From Paramesorhizobium deserti (lineage in GTDB: Bacteria; Pseudomonadota; Alphaproteobacteria; Rhizobiales; Rhizobiaceae): DNA of 64,000 nt. Every line of letters begins with the position of its first letter. Position 1 is the stretch's first letter. Under the pieces are notes generated by a model. That model was not told the DNA's origin, searched no databases, and was given only the letters and a program-made list of their open reading frames with translations. A program made the translations under genes and the position numbers. Positions 43,380 through 51,410 of the stretch are shown piece after piece. Location: contig NZ_LNTU01000034.1 of NCBI RefSeq assembly GCF_001558695.1, positions 1-64,000 of the forward strand, given 5' to 3'.

Positions 43380-44101
43380 GCCTTCGAGCCGAGCGTCTTG
43401 ACCGCTTCAGTGAGCGTGTTTTCCTGCTGCCGCAGCAGCGCATCCACCTGCTCGAAGGCGCGGCTGACGCTGATGAGCCGCGTCATCTCCATCACGCCGT
43501 CGACATTGGAGCCTTCGATCGCTCCCTGCACCACGCCGACGCTCATGTCATCGACCACCGGCTGGGCCGGAACATCGGGGATGACGGCGGAATTTCCGGC
43601 ATAGATGAGCTTCGCGTCAGACGCGATCGAGAACAATCCGACGCCGCCCACCTGCGCGCCATTCTGATAGATCGCACCGTCCGAGGAGATTTTCGGTGCT
43701 CCCCCATTGGGATTGATGACGATGGGCTGGCCGCCCGCATCGAGCACCGGATGGCCCATGACCGAGACGAGCTCTCCCTCCGGCGTCATCCGCATCCGTC
43801 CGTCGCGCGTATAGACCTGCCCCTGCGGTGTGGCGAGCGACAGCCAGGCATCGCCCTTGACGGCGACATCGAGCGGATTGTCCGTCTGGATGATCGGGCC
43901 CGGCTCGGTGCGGATATAGCTCTTCCCTGCCGAGGCGAAATGAACGTCGTCGCTCGCCTTCATGGAAACGAGCGTATCGAATTTCGTACCCTCGCCGCGA
44001 AAGCCGGGGGTCGACATATTGGCGACGTTGTTCGCGATGGCATCGAGGCGGCGTTCCAGCGTTATCTGCGAGGAAAGCCCGACATAGATGGAATTCTGCA
44101 T
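43376..44101 (-). CDS. flgF: flagellar proximal rod protein FlgF
   Basis: 241 residues. N-terminal signature SSQITLERRLDAIANNVANMSTPGFRGEGTKF, then VAVKGDAWLSLATPQGQVYTRDGRMRM, and C-terminal VMEMTRLISVSRAFEQVDALLRQQE, all typical of FlgF. It lies 3 bp after the DUF1217 gene and overlaps fliI. Confidence 0.93.
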   Translation of the reverse strand: MQNSIYVGLSSQITLERRLDAIANNVANMSTPGFRGEGTKFDTLVSMKASDDVHFASAGKSYIRTEPGPIIQTDNPLDVAVKGDAWLSLATPQGQVYTRDGRMRMTPEGELVSVMGHPVLDAGGQPIVINPNGGAPKISSDGAIYQNGAQVGGVGLFSIASDAKLIYAGNSAVIPDVPAQPVVDDMSVGVVQGAIEGSNVDGVMEMTRLISVSRAFEQVDALLRQQENTLTEAVKTLGSKA

Positions 44102-44104
44102 GGA

Positions 44105-44893
44105 TCACCTGCCGCCGGGTTTGAAGGACTGGAGAGTGGTCAGGATGTCTGTGGAAATTCCCACGGACGAGGTACCGCCCAGAAGCAAAGAGGCGATCGA
44201 GGCGGCGCTGCCCATCGAGGGATTGTTCATCTCATACAGCGCCGTGAAGCGTGTCATGAATTTTGCCAGCTCGTCCGGATCGGAGAGTGATGAAATATCG
44301 AGCCGCTGCTCGATCATCGCCGCCTGCTTGTCGATATCGGCGTAGGATACCGCCGAAGGTATGCCAAGCGCCGTCTGCACGACGGTCAGGAGCGCCTTGT
44401 CGCCGAGAATCTCATAGGCGCTGGTAAGCCCTGCCACCTTGCGCTCGAAATAGAGCGCGAGCCGCACGCCTTCGTTCTGACTGCCCGCTTCCTCCTCTAG
44501 CGTCTGGCGGACATATTTGTCCACCGCACCCTGCTTCGCCCGGTCGAAACTGGTCGTCGTCTCGCCAAGGGCAGCAAAATCGAAGGTCGTGGCGAATTCC
44601 TTGTAACGCTTGTCGACCAGCGTATTGGCCATGCTCTCGCTGTCGCTTACCCCTTCGGTCAGAACCTTGCGGATGAACGCCTTGGCATAGGCCATATCCT
44701 CCAGGCCGTATGCCTTCATGGCATATCTGTAGAGACGGTCGTCAGCCATGAAATCGTCGATCGATTTCACATTGCCGATATTCTCCATGTAATAGGCTGT
44801 TTCCCGCTCGACCAGCGGTTCCTGTGATACGCGCGCCAGGGATCGCGTCAAGTTGGACGCAATCAGGCGATAGCTCGTCAAAGTGTCGACCAT
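44105..44893 (-). CDS. DUF1217 family flagellar protein
   Basis: 262 residues, almost entirely helical. It matches my recollection of the DUF1217 family found in alphaproteobacterial flagellar clusters: SIDDFMADDRLYRYAMKAYGLEDMAYAKAFIRKVLTEG (extent about residues 44-81), VDKRYKEFATTF and FYERKVAGLTSAYEILGDKALL-like blocks. Function is unknown. First gene of the unit DUF1217-flgF-fliI-orf192, with its own copy of the shared element upstream, divergent from motA. Confidence 0.85.
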   Translation of the reverse strand: MVDTLTSYRLIASNLTRSLARVSQEPLVERETAYYMENIGNVKSIDDFMADDRLYRYAMKAYGLEDMAYAKAFIRKVLTEGVSDSESMANTLVDKRYKEFATTFDFAALGETTTSFDRAKQGAVDKYVRQTLEEEAGSQNEGVRLALYFERKVAGLTSAYEILGDKALLTVVQTALGIPSAVSYADIDKQAAMIEQRLDISSLSDPDELAKFMTRFTALYEMNNPSMGSAASIASLLLGGTSSVGISTDILTTLQSFKPGGR

Positions 44894-44931
44894 GCCGCTG
44901 CCCCTTTAATCAATAGCGGCATTTATCGTTT

Positions 44932-44973
44932 GAGAAGCTTGCCCGAAGCTGGCTTGGGTCAAGCAAGCTTCGC
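44932..44973. promoter_or_regulatory. two opposed flagellar direct-repeat elements between DUF1217 and motA
   Basis: Minus strand 44932-44948: CTTCGG-GCAAG-CTTCTC, facing DUF1217, with CGATAA 9 bp on. Plus strand 44957-44973: GGTCAA-GCAAG-CTTCGC, facing motA. Together they form the inverted repeat GAAGCTTGC/GCAAGCTTC. One element per divergent unit supports a directional promoter role. Confidence 0.65.
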
Positions 44974-45027
44974 ACAAGCCGCCCGCTCTATTGCTCCTCA
45001 TCGATATATTCGCAGGAGAGAAACGCT

Positions 45028-45900
45028 TTGGGCATTATCATCGGCCTCGTCGTCACCCTCGGCTGTATGCTTGGCGGCTTCATCGCCATGGGCGGTCACA
45101 TCGGCGTTCTTGTCCAGCCATGGGAATTCGTCATCATATGCGGCGCCGCGCTCGGCACCTTCCTTGTCGCCAACCCTTTCTCAACGGTCAAGGATACCGG
45201 CCGCGCCTGCATGGAGGCCTTCACCAACGCCGTGCCGAAGCAGCGCGATTATCTCGATATCCTGGGCGTGCTCTATAGTCTGATGCGCGAATTGCGCTCG
45301 AAATCGCGTAATGAGGTCGAGGTCCATGTCGATAATCCGCAGGAATCACCAATTTTCCAGGCATTTCCCAGCGTTTTGAAGAACCAGGACCTGACCAATT
45401 TCATCTGCGACTATTGCCGCCTTATCATCATCGGCAATGCCCGCTCGCACGAGATCGAGGCGCTGATGGACGAGGAAATCCATACAATTTCGCGCGACAA
45501 GCTGAAGTCCTACAACGCCCTGGTCTCCGTTTCGGAAGGCCTGCCGGCGCTCGGCATCGTCGCTGCCGTCCTCGGCGTCATCAAGGCGATGGGCGCGCTC
45601 GACCAGTCGCCGGAAGTGCTCGGCCATCTGATCGGCGCGGCCCTTGTCGGAACCTTCGCCGGCATCTTCTTCTCCTATGCCGTGGTCGGCCCCATTGCCA
45701 CCAAAATCAAAACCACCCGCGAGAAGAAGAACCGGCTCTATATCGTCGTCAAGCAGACGCTGCTTGCCTATATGAACGGTGCGCTGCCGCAGATCGCATT
45801 GGAATATGGGCGCAAGACGATCTCCGCCTATGATCGCCCGTCGATCGACGTGGTCGAGCAGGAAACCCTGACCAGCGTCCCCGCGCAGCAGGCGGCGTGA
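45028..45900 (+). CDS. motA: flagellar motor stator protein MotA
   Basis: 290 residues. It starts at TTG 45028, the only start that keeps the family N-terminus ([23 protein letters not shown]); AGGAG is 9 bp upstream. Four transmembrane helices, two near the N-terminus and two around residues 170-225 ([45 protein letters not shown]). Cytoplasmic loop charges (e.g. [12 protein letters not shown]) interact with FliG. Stator proton channel with MotB. First gene of the rightward unit. Confidence 0.95.
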   Translation: MGIIIGLVVTLGCMLGGFIAMGGHIGVLVQPWEFVIICGAALGTFLVANPFSTVKDTGRACMEAFTNAVPKQRDYLDILGVLYSLMRELRSKSRNEVEVHVDNPQESPIFQAFPSVLKNQDLTNFICDYCRLIIIGNARSHEIEALMDEEIHTISRDKLKSYNALVSVSEGLPALGIVAAVLGVIKAMGALDQSPEVLGHLIGAALVGTFAGIFFSYAVVGPIATKIKTTREKKNRLYIVVKQTLLAYMNGALPQIALEYGRKTISAYDRPSIDVVEQETLTSVPAQQAA

Positions 45901-45901
45901 G

Positions 45902-46840
45902 ATGACGGCCTTCGCTTCAGACAGGAAGCCCGACGTTCTGGCCGATAGCATCCTGCGCGCCGCCGGGATTTCAGTGGATGATCTGAAATCGCTCGGCCAT
46001 GTCTTCAAGGACGCGGCAACCACTTTCTCGGCGCGTTTCAAGGAGCTCACCCCCGTTTCCGTCGAGACGGACGTCTCCGGCATGGAAACCGTCGAGAAAG
46101 CACAGGTCGGGACGCTCCTTCCCGCTGGCGGCATGATCGTTCCCGTGGAGGTCGACCGATGGGGCAGCACCATCCACATGGTCGCCGACCGGGCCTTCAT
46201 CTTTTCAGGGCTTGAGGCCCTGTTCGGAGCCGGTGCGAATTTCGGCGCCCATGAAACCATCCGCGGCTTCACCAGCGTGGAGCGCAGGATAGCAGGCGAA
46301 CTCTTCGCTCATATGGCTGCCGCCCTCGATCATGTCTTCGCAAGCGGAGACGAGCGGATATTCAACGTCGGCAAGCCCCTGGAGACGGGTGAATTCGATC
46401 CGGAGAAACTGGATCAATCGCGCCTTTTCGCCTGCGGCCTCACCATTCGTGCAGCAGGCAAGACGGGAAAGATCCGCCTCCTGATGCCACGCACCTGCCA
46501 TCGCCCGATGCAGGAAGCCATCGCTCGGCTGCTGCGCCAGCCATCCGCCCATTCGGACCCGGCGTGGGCGAAGAAGATCAGGCTCGAGGTAAGCCGCGCC
46601 AGGGTGAGCATCGAAGCCTTTATCCATCAGGGCACGATGACACTCGGCGAAATTGCCCAGCTTCAGCCTGGTCATGTGCTGAAGCTGCCGGCAGACGCCA
46701 TCGAGCAGGTGCGTTTGCGCAGCGGCAATCAGGCGCTTTTCAAATGCACGCTCGGCAAGGCGGGCATCAATTTCACCGTACGGATCAGCGATCCCGTCAG
46801 CGAAGAAGAGGATCTTATCGATGAACTTGCTGCTGGTTAA
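45902..46840 (+). CDS. fliM: flagellar motor switch protein FliM
   Basis: 312 residues. The CheC-like middle domain (GFTSVERRIAGELFAHMAAALDHVF) and the C-terminal SpoA domain (EAFIHQGTMTLGEIAQLQPGHVLKLP) are clear. The usual N-terminal CheY-binding peptide (LSQ-E-IDAL type) is not recognisable; the protein begins DRKPDVLADSILRAAGISVDD. Middle layer of the C ring. 1 bp after motA. Confidence 0.9.
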   Translation: MTAFASDRKPDVLADSILRAAGISVDDLKSLGHVFKDAATTFSARFKELTPVSVETDVSGMETVEKAQVGTLLPAGGMIVPVEVDRWGSTIHMVADRAFIFSGLEALFGAGANFGAHETIRGFTSVERRIAGELFAHMAAALDHVFASGDERIFNVGKPLETGEFDPEKLDQSRLFACGLTIRAAGKTGKIRLLMPRTCHRPMQEAIARLLRQPSAHSDPAWAKKIRLEVSRARVSIEAFIHQGTMTLGEIAQLQPGHVLKLPADAIEQVRLRSGNQALFKCTLGKAGINFTVRISDPVSEEEDLIDELAAG

Positions 46841-47312
46841 CGCGATTTCAGCGATATTGTCGCTCGTTTCGATTGGAATTGTCGTCGTGGCGCTTCGCAA
46901 GGCTGCGGAGATGATCCGCCTGGGCAGGTCCATGGCGGAGCAGATCGCCACATCATCCGCCAATCTGGAGCGGGCGCTTGCCGCCCTGCAAGTCGAGCAC
47001 GACGATCTGCGCGACGAGAACAAAAAGCTCGACGCGCGCCTGGAGGAATCCGCCAAGGCACGGCGCGACATCGCCCGTTCAGTCGATCTGATGGAGCGCA
47101 TCCGCACCGAGCTGCGAGGCGACATCCGGGGGCTGCGTACCGCCATGTCCTCGCGCGACACCGCTGGGCCGGCAACCGTACCGCAGCCGCCGCTCCCCGC
47201 CTCGGCACCGGGCATATCCCCCACTCCGGCAAAGCCACCGAAACTGCCGGTTTTCGTGCGGCGTACGGTGGCGAGCGCCTCCGTGCTCGATAGCGCCAAC
47301 ACCTATTCGTGA
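46821..47312 (+). CDS. membrane-anchored coiled-coil protein between fliM and fliN
   Basis: 163 residues, not recognised. One N-terminal helix (LLLVNAISAILSLVSIGIVVVAL), then a coiled coil (SANLERALAALQVEHDDLRDENKKLDARLEES, about 45-76) and a Pro/Ala-rich tail. The start ATG lies 20 bp inside fliM and the stop is 24 bp before fliN, so expression is coupled to the C-ring genes. Rhizobia have an uncharacterised gene in this position; I infer a motor-associated role. Confidence 0.75.
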   Translation: MNLLLVNAISAILSLVSIGIVVVALRKAAEMIRLGRSMAEQIATSSANLERALAALQVEHDDLRDENKKLDARLEESAKARRDIARSVDLMERIRTELRGDIRGLRTAMSSRDTAGPATVPQPPLPASAPGISPTPAKPPKLPVFVRRTVASASVLDSANTYS

Positions 47313-47335
47313 TCGTGCAGGCAAAGGAATCACCG

Positions 47336-47674
47336 ATGGACAATGAACTCGACGAAGCGATCGAAGCGCTGAAAAGCGACGAACCGCGCCCAAGCCGCCA
47401 GGCGGGCACCGGCCAGCCAGGGAGCGGAAAGCCCAATCTCGAGCTGATTATGGGCATCCCGGTCGATGTACAGGTGGTGCTCGGCGGCACCAGCATGCCG
47501 GTCGCCAATCTGATGAAACTCGGCCGTGGCGCGGTCGTCACCCTCGACAAGCAGATTGGCGATCCCGTCGATATCGTCGTCAACGGCCGGGTCATCGCGC
47601 GTGGCGAAGTGATCGTGCTGGAAGACGATTCCTCTCGCTTCGGCGTCAGCCTGACCGAAGTCATCGGCAAGTGA
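47336..47674 (+). CDS. fliN: flagellar motor switch protein FliN
   Basis: About 112 residues from ATG 47336, with AAGGA upstream. The SpoA domain is unmistakable: LIMGIPVDVQVVLGGTSMPVANLMKLGRGAVVTLDKQIGDPVDIVVNGRVIARGEVIVLEDD (extent about residues 32-95). C-ring base protein binding FliM and FliH. Ends in a GTGA overlap with fliG. Confidence 0.95.
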   Translation: MDNELDEAIEALKSDEPRPSRQAGTGQPGSGKPNLELIMGIPVDVQVVLGGTSMPVANLMKLGRGAVVTLDKQIGDPVDIVVNGRVIARGEVIVLEDDSSRFGVSLTEVIGK

Positions 47675-48720
47675 GCATGTACGAAAAAGAAACGCGAGAC
47701 GCAGACGAAGAAGACGCGCGGGGCATCGATACGCTGTCCGGCCCGCAAAAGGCCGCTGCCCTTCTGGTCGCCATCGGACGGCCTGCGGCAGCGCGTCTCC
47801 TCAAGCATTTCCAACCCGACGATCTGCGCCTGCTTGCGAGCCATGCCCGCAGGCTCGACCCGATATCGCCCGCCGATTTCGAGGAACTGGTCAAGGAGTT
47901 CGAAGACGCCTTCGCCGACGGCGCGGCACTTTCCGAGGCCGGCCTGCGTTTCGAGGGGCTCCTGCGCGAAGCGCTGCCGCAGGAAGAGGTGGAAGCACTC
48001 TTCGACGACCGGCCGAGACAGGTGCTGGTGCAGGAATCGGTATGGGACCAGCTGACCCGTGTGCCGATCGAGATTTTGCAGGCCTATCTCGCAGAACAGC
48101 ATCCGCAGGTCATCGCCTACATCATATCCAAGCTGCCGTCCGATATCGCCGCGCGTCTTTTCATCGGTCTGCCCGGCAATCTGCGCAGCATCGTCGTCCA
48201 GCGCACGCTCCATATCCGCACCGTCACGCCGGCAGTATCGGAAATGCTCGAAGACGTCCTGCGACGCGAGGTGACCGGCAAGACCGACAAGGGCGCGAGC
48301 CAGGCCAACCATGGCCAAATCGCCAATATCCTCAACCAGCTCGAAAAGGTCGAGATCGATGACATGCTCGACAGCCTGTCCGATCTGAACAGCGACGATC
48401 TGAGCCGGATCAAGGCGAAACTCTTCACCTTTGAGGATATCGTGCGGCTTTCGCAGCGCGCGCGCCTGCTCCTCTTCGACGATATCCAGACGGAACAGAT
48501 CACCACGGCTTTGCGTGGTGCAGATTCAAGATTGCAGGAACTGGTCCTTTCCTCGCTTTCCGCTCGCGGGCGGCGCATGGTCGAGACCGAACTTGCGGCT
48601 GGACAAGGAAACGTGACGGCGCAGAACATCGCCGATGCTCGCCGCGCCATCGCCCGCACGGCGATCACGCTCTCGGATCGTGGCCTGATCGATCTCGAAG
48701 CGGAGGACACGGCCGCCTGA
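47671..48720 (+). CDS. fliG: flagellar motor switch protein FliG
   Basis: 349 residues from GTG 47671 or ATG 47677. Three armadillo-like domains are visible: GPQKAAALLVAIGRPAAARLLKHF, the EHPQ-like AEQHPQVIAYIISKLPSDIAARLF, and the C-terminal torque domain FTFEDIVRLSQRARLLLFDDIQTEQITTALRGAD. Cytoplasmic C-ring protein that contacts MotA. Followed 31 bp later by flhB. Confidence 0.95.
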   Translation: MSMYEKETRDADEEDARGIDTLSGPQKAAALLVAIGRPAAARLLKHFQPDDLRLLASHARRLDPISPADFEELVKEFEDAFADGAALSEAGLRFEGLLREALPQEEVEALFDDRPRQVLVQESVWDQLTRVPIEILQAYLAEQHPQVIAYIISKLPSDIAARLFIGLPGNLRSIVVQRTLHIRTVTPAVSEMLEDVLRREVTGKTDKGASQANHGQIANILNQLEKVEIDDMLDSLSDLNSDDLSRIKAKLFTFEDIVRLSQRARLLLFDDIQTEQITTALRGADSRLQELVLSSLSARGRRMVETELAAGQGNVTAQNIADARRAIARTAITLSDRGLIDLEAEDTAA

Positions 48721-48751
48721 CCGGCGGTCGAGTCCGTTCGGCCGCTGTGTC

Positions 48752-49825
48752 ATGTCCGAAGCTCCCGATAAAGAAAGCAAAACCGAAGAAGCCACCGAGC
48801 AGAAGATCCGCGATGCCGTAGAGAAAGGCAATCTGCCCTTCTCTAAGGAAGCGCCGGTCCTCGCCTCGGTCGTCGCCTTTCTTCTGATTGCCGTCTTCAT
48901 CGCCACACCGGGCGCTGCCAGGCTTACCTTCTTCCTGGCCGAACTGATCGACCGTCCGGAAGACTGGCTTCTCAACAGCAGCGAAGATGTCGGGCAGCTC
49001 TTCCAGGTCCTGGCGATCGCGGTCGGCAGCGCCCTCTTGCCGATATTGGTGATCATACCGATCGCCGGCATCGCCGCCTCCGCACTCCAGAACGCACCGC
49101 GCTTTGTCGGCGAGCGCATCCGCCCGCAATTGTCGCGCATCTCGCTGGCCAAGGGCTGGAAGCGCATCTTCGGACGCGCGGGGCAGGTCGAATTCCTGAA
49201 ATCCCTCTTCAAGCTGTCCGCCACCAGCCTGGTTGTCTTCTTCGTCTTCTTCAAGAGCAATGCGCTCTTCACCGACGCCGTCGCCAGCGATCCTCGCGCG
49301 CTACCGGAATTCATCCGGCAGAACGTCATCCGGCTGCTCGCCGCCAATGCCGTCGCCATTACCTTTCTCGCCGGCTTTGATCTCGCCTGGTCGCGCATCC
49401 ACTGGCGCAACGAATTGCGCATGACCAGGCAGGAGGTGAAGGACGAACACAAGCAGTCGGAAGGCGATCCGCTGGTGAAGTCACGCCTGCGCTCGCTCGG
49501 ACGCGACAGGGCGCGCCGGCGCATGATCGCGGCGGTCCCCACCGCAACCCTTGTGGTCGCCAATCCGACACATTTCTCTGTAGCACTGCGTTACCGCCCC
49601 GAGCAGGATTCCGCGCCGGTCGTCGTCGCCAAGGGGCAGGATCTCATCGCGCTGAAGATCCGCGAGATTGCCGAAACCAACGGCATTCCTGTTTTTGAGG
49701 ATGTACTACTTGCAAGATCACTATTTAAGCAGATACAAGTAGACCAGGTGATTGCACCGGAGTTCTACAAAACAGTTGCCGAGCTTATACAGTTCATCAA
49801 TTCGCGACAGAAACACCGCGCATAA
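48752..49825 (+). CDS. flhB: flagellar export protein FlhB
   Basis: 357 residues: four transmembrane helices, then the cytoplasmic switch domain with the self-cleavage motif Asn271-Pro-Thr-His274 and the following VALRYRPEQDSAPVVVAKGQDLIALKIREIA. Export-gate specificity switch from hook to filament substrates with FliK. The last 40 codons are richer in AT codons (TTA, CTA, AGA, ATA) than the rest of the operon. Last gene of the motA unit. Confidence 0.95.
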   Translation: MSEAPDKESKTEEATEQKIRDAVEKGNLPFSKEAPVLASVVAFLLIAVFIATPGAARLTFFLAELIDRPEDWLLNSSEDVGQLFQVLAIAVGSALLPILVIIPIAGIAASALQNAPRFVGERIRPQLSRISLAKGWKRIFGRAGQVEFLKSLFKLSATSLVVFFVFFKSNALFTDAVASDPRALPEFIRQNVIRLLAANAVAITFLAGFDLAWSRIHWRNELRMTRQEVKDEHKQSEGDPLVKSRLRSLGRDRARRRMIAAVPTATLVVANPTHFSVALRYRPEQDSAPVVVAKGQDLIALKIREIAETNGIPVFEDVLLARSLFKQIQVDQVIAPEFYKTVAELIQFINSRQKHRA

Positions 49826-49915
49826 TATGAGGAAAGAAAAGCAAGAATAAATCAGGCAAGTTTATCGGGAAAATAACCTGACCAATTGGCTAATCGGTCG
49901 TGAAGCGGTGAAAGC

Positions 49916-50353
49916 ATGAGAAGCACGCAATATTCCCTGACACGCGAATCCATCATCGCCGAGCACATGCGTGAGGTCATCCGCGATCTCCGGCTTGTCG
50001 ATGTCGCCGACTATATCGCATTCATACGTTGCGAACTCTTTGCCAACATCGCCGATATCGTCAATTCGGCGACCGAGTTGCACTTCTTTCCGCAGACCCT
50101 GCAGTTCGGCCATGGCGGAGAATATGAACTGGATTGGGGCCGTCCACCCCGCGTCATCCTCGACATGGAGTTCCGCAATAGGGGCGTCTATGCCTATTTC
50201 CGCGTGCTGATCGACGCAGAAGGCGCACAGATCGATCTCAACCACATCACCTTCGATCAGGCGAGCGAAAACCCGGCCTGCAACACCGAGCGTCTTGCCG
50301 CCGCTTTCGAGGATGCGCGTATCCCGGGATCGCCGAGGCAGGCGGCAGGCTGA
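49916..50353 (+). CDS. conserved hypothetical protein between flhB and vjbR
   Basis: 145 residues, no family recognised. It appears cytoplasmic: a helical start (SIIAEHMREVIRDLRLVDVADYIAFI), then beta-rich segments (PPRVILDMEFRNRGVYAYFRVLIDAEGAQIDL). It has no signal peptide or membrane helix. 90 bp after flhB in the same direction and convergent with vjbR. Codon use matches its neighbours, so I regard it as a real gene. Confidence 0.75.
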   Translation: MRSTQYSLTRESIIAEHMREVIRDLRLVDVADYIAFIRCELFANIADIVNSATELHFFPQTLQFGHGGEYELDWGRPPRVILDMEFRNRGVYAYFRVLIDAEGAQIDLNHITFDQASENPACNTERLAAAFEDARIPGSPRQAAG

Positions 50354-50389
50354 AACGGTGTAAACCGCCGCCTGCCGTCTATTCGGATA

Positions 50390-51181
50390 TCAGGACTGCA
50401 GATGCGTTGAATCCGGCATATCGATAATGCCGAGCGACAACGCCGTCGCCACCGCCGACGTGCGATTTGAGCAGCCGAGCTTGATCTTTGCGTTCTGCAG
50501 ATAGGTCACCACCGTCCAGCGGGCGATGTTGAGGATCTCTGCGATCTCACCATCCGTCTTGCCGCTGGCAGCCCATCGCAGACAGTCGATTTCGCGCCGG
50601 GTCAACAGGCTTGCAGCGGCGGCACTCACCCCACCTTCCCTGCTGCCATAGAGTGAATTGTGGATCAGGCTCGATGCGCCCAGAAGACGGGGGCGCATCT
50701 TTTCGATGAATTTCTCCTTATCGGCATCACCGACCTCGAAGGTAAACAAGGTCGAGCCGGGAAACCCATGCGCATTGGTTGCACCCACGGCAATGAAAAG
50801 ATTGCCTAGGCCATGCTTTTGTCCATCTCGGATGAATTCCTTTACTTCCGGGCTTTCCTCAGCATCCAATTCCAGATTGCGCACGGTACCTGCAGCATCA
50901 CTGCGTAATAGCGGCGAGTCATCCTGCACCATGGGATCTACACTGAAATAATTTTTGGCAGAATATCTTAATATCCAACTTGTGGGGAACGTCATGACAA
51001 CAGACAGGTCCGACGGATTGCTCCGAACTGTCTCGTCAAGCCTTGTACGCGAAACATGGGAAATATGCTGACAGCCTATTTCGTCACGAACACGGCAAAG
51101 CAGTTCCAACGTGCCACTCTTGGAAGAAGAGCCGAAAAAGCCCTTCTTGAAGTTGGGAAAATGCACAAGATCGAGGCTCAT
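50390..51181 (-). CDS. vjbR: LuxR-family quorum-sensing regulator, VjbR-like
   Basis: 263 residues. The N-terminal autoinducer-binding domain keeps Trp69, Tyr73 and Asp82 (SWILRY...VDPMV), and the C-terminal LuxR helix-turn-helix spans about 190-250 ([44 protein letters not shown] region). It resembles Brucella VjbR, which controls flagellar and type IV secretion genes, and sits beside the same flagellar cluster. It may sense the AHL made by the synthase at 14.7 kb. The upstream region carries a leader hairpin and a 14-bp palindrome. Confidence 0.9.
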   Translation of the reverse strand: MSLDLVHFPNFKKGFFGSSSKSGTLELLCRVRDEIGCQHISHVSRTRLDETVRSNPSDLSVVMTFPTSWILRYSAKNYFSVDPMVQDDSPLLRSDAAGTVRNLELDAEESPEVKEFIRDGQKHGLGNLFIAVGATNAHGFPGSTLFTFEVGDADKEKFIEKMRPRLLGASSLIHNSLYGSREGGVSAAAASLLTRREIDCLRWAASGKTDGEIAEILNIARWTVVTYLQNAKIKLGCSNRTSAVATALSLGIIDMPDSTHLQS

Positions 51182-51203
51182 TGTACGTCCTTAGCCATTG
51201 AAA

Positions 51204-51226
51204 GACCGCTAAAAATATGAGCGGTC
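51204..51226 (-). promoter_or_regulatory. hairpin in the vjbR leader
   Basis: GACCGCT (51204-51210) and AGCGGTC (51220-51226) flank a 9-bp loop, 23-45 bp before the vjbR start codon, with partial extension by GAAAGA/CTTTC. It may be an RNA structure affecting translation or an operator. Confidence 0.5.
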
Positions 51227-51271
51227 ATCTTTCACAAGCCGTTTCATAAACGGCATCGCGTCTATAAGCGA

Positions 51272-51285
51272 GTCGAATATTCGAC
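51272..51285. promoter_or_regulatory. perfect 14-bp palindrome GTCGAATATTCGAC upstream of vjbR
   Basis: Lies about 91-104 bp before the vjbR start, in the 229-bp gene-free gap 51182-51410 shared with the tetR 3' end. Palindromic operators are typical for dimeric regulators, and vjbR is known in Brucella to be controlled by several. No other copy is noted in the window. Confidence 0.5.
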
Positions 51286-51410
51286 ATAGCTACAAGACGC
51301 GCAACTGGCGCAAAAAGGAACTGGCGATACAAGCGGATTCAACAACTTCCGTAGCTTTATGCACAAAATACCACGAAGTTTGTCATGCAATTGAACCCAA
51401 ACCGCTAGCC

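Noticed and set aside
46837-48318. 493-codon minus-strand frame opposite the fliM-fliN-fliG region
   Set aside because: Antisense to clearly recognisable fliN and fliG; composition is shadow-like.
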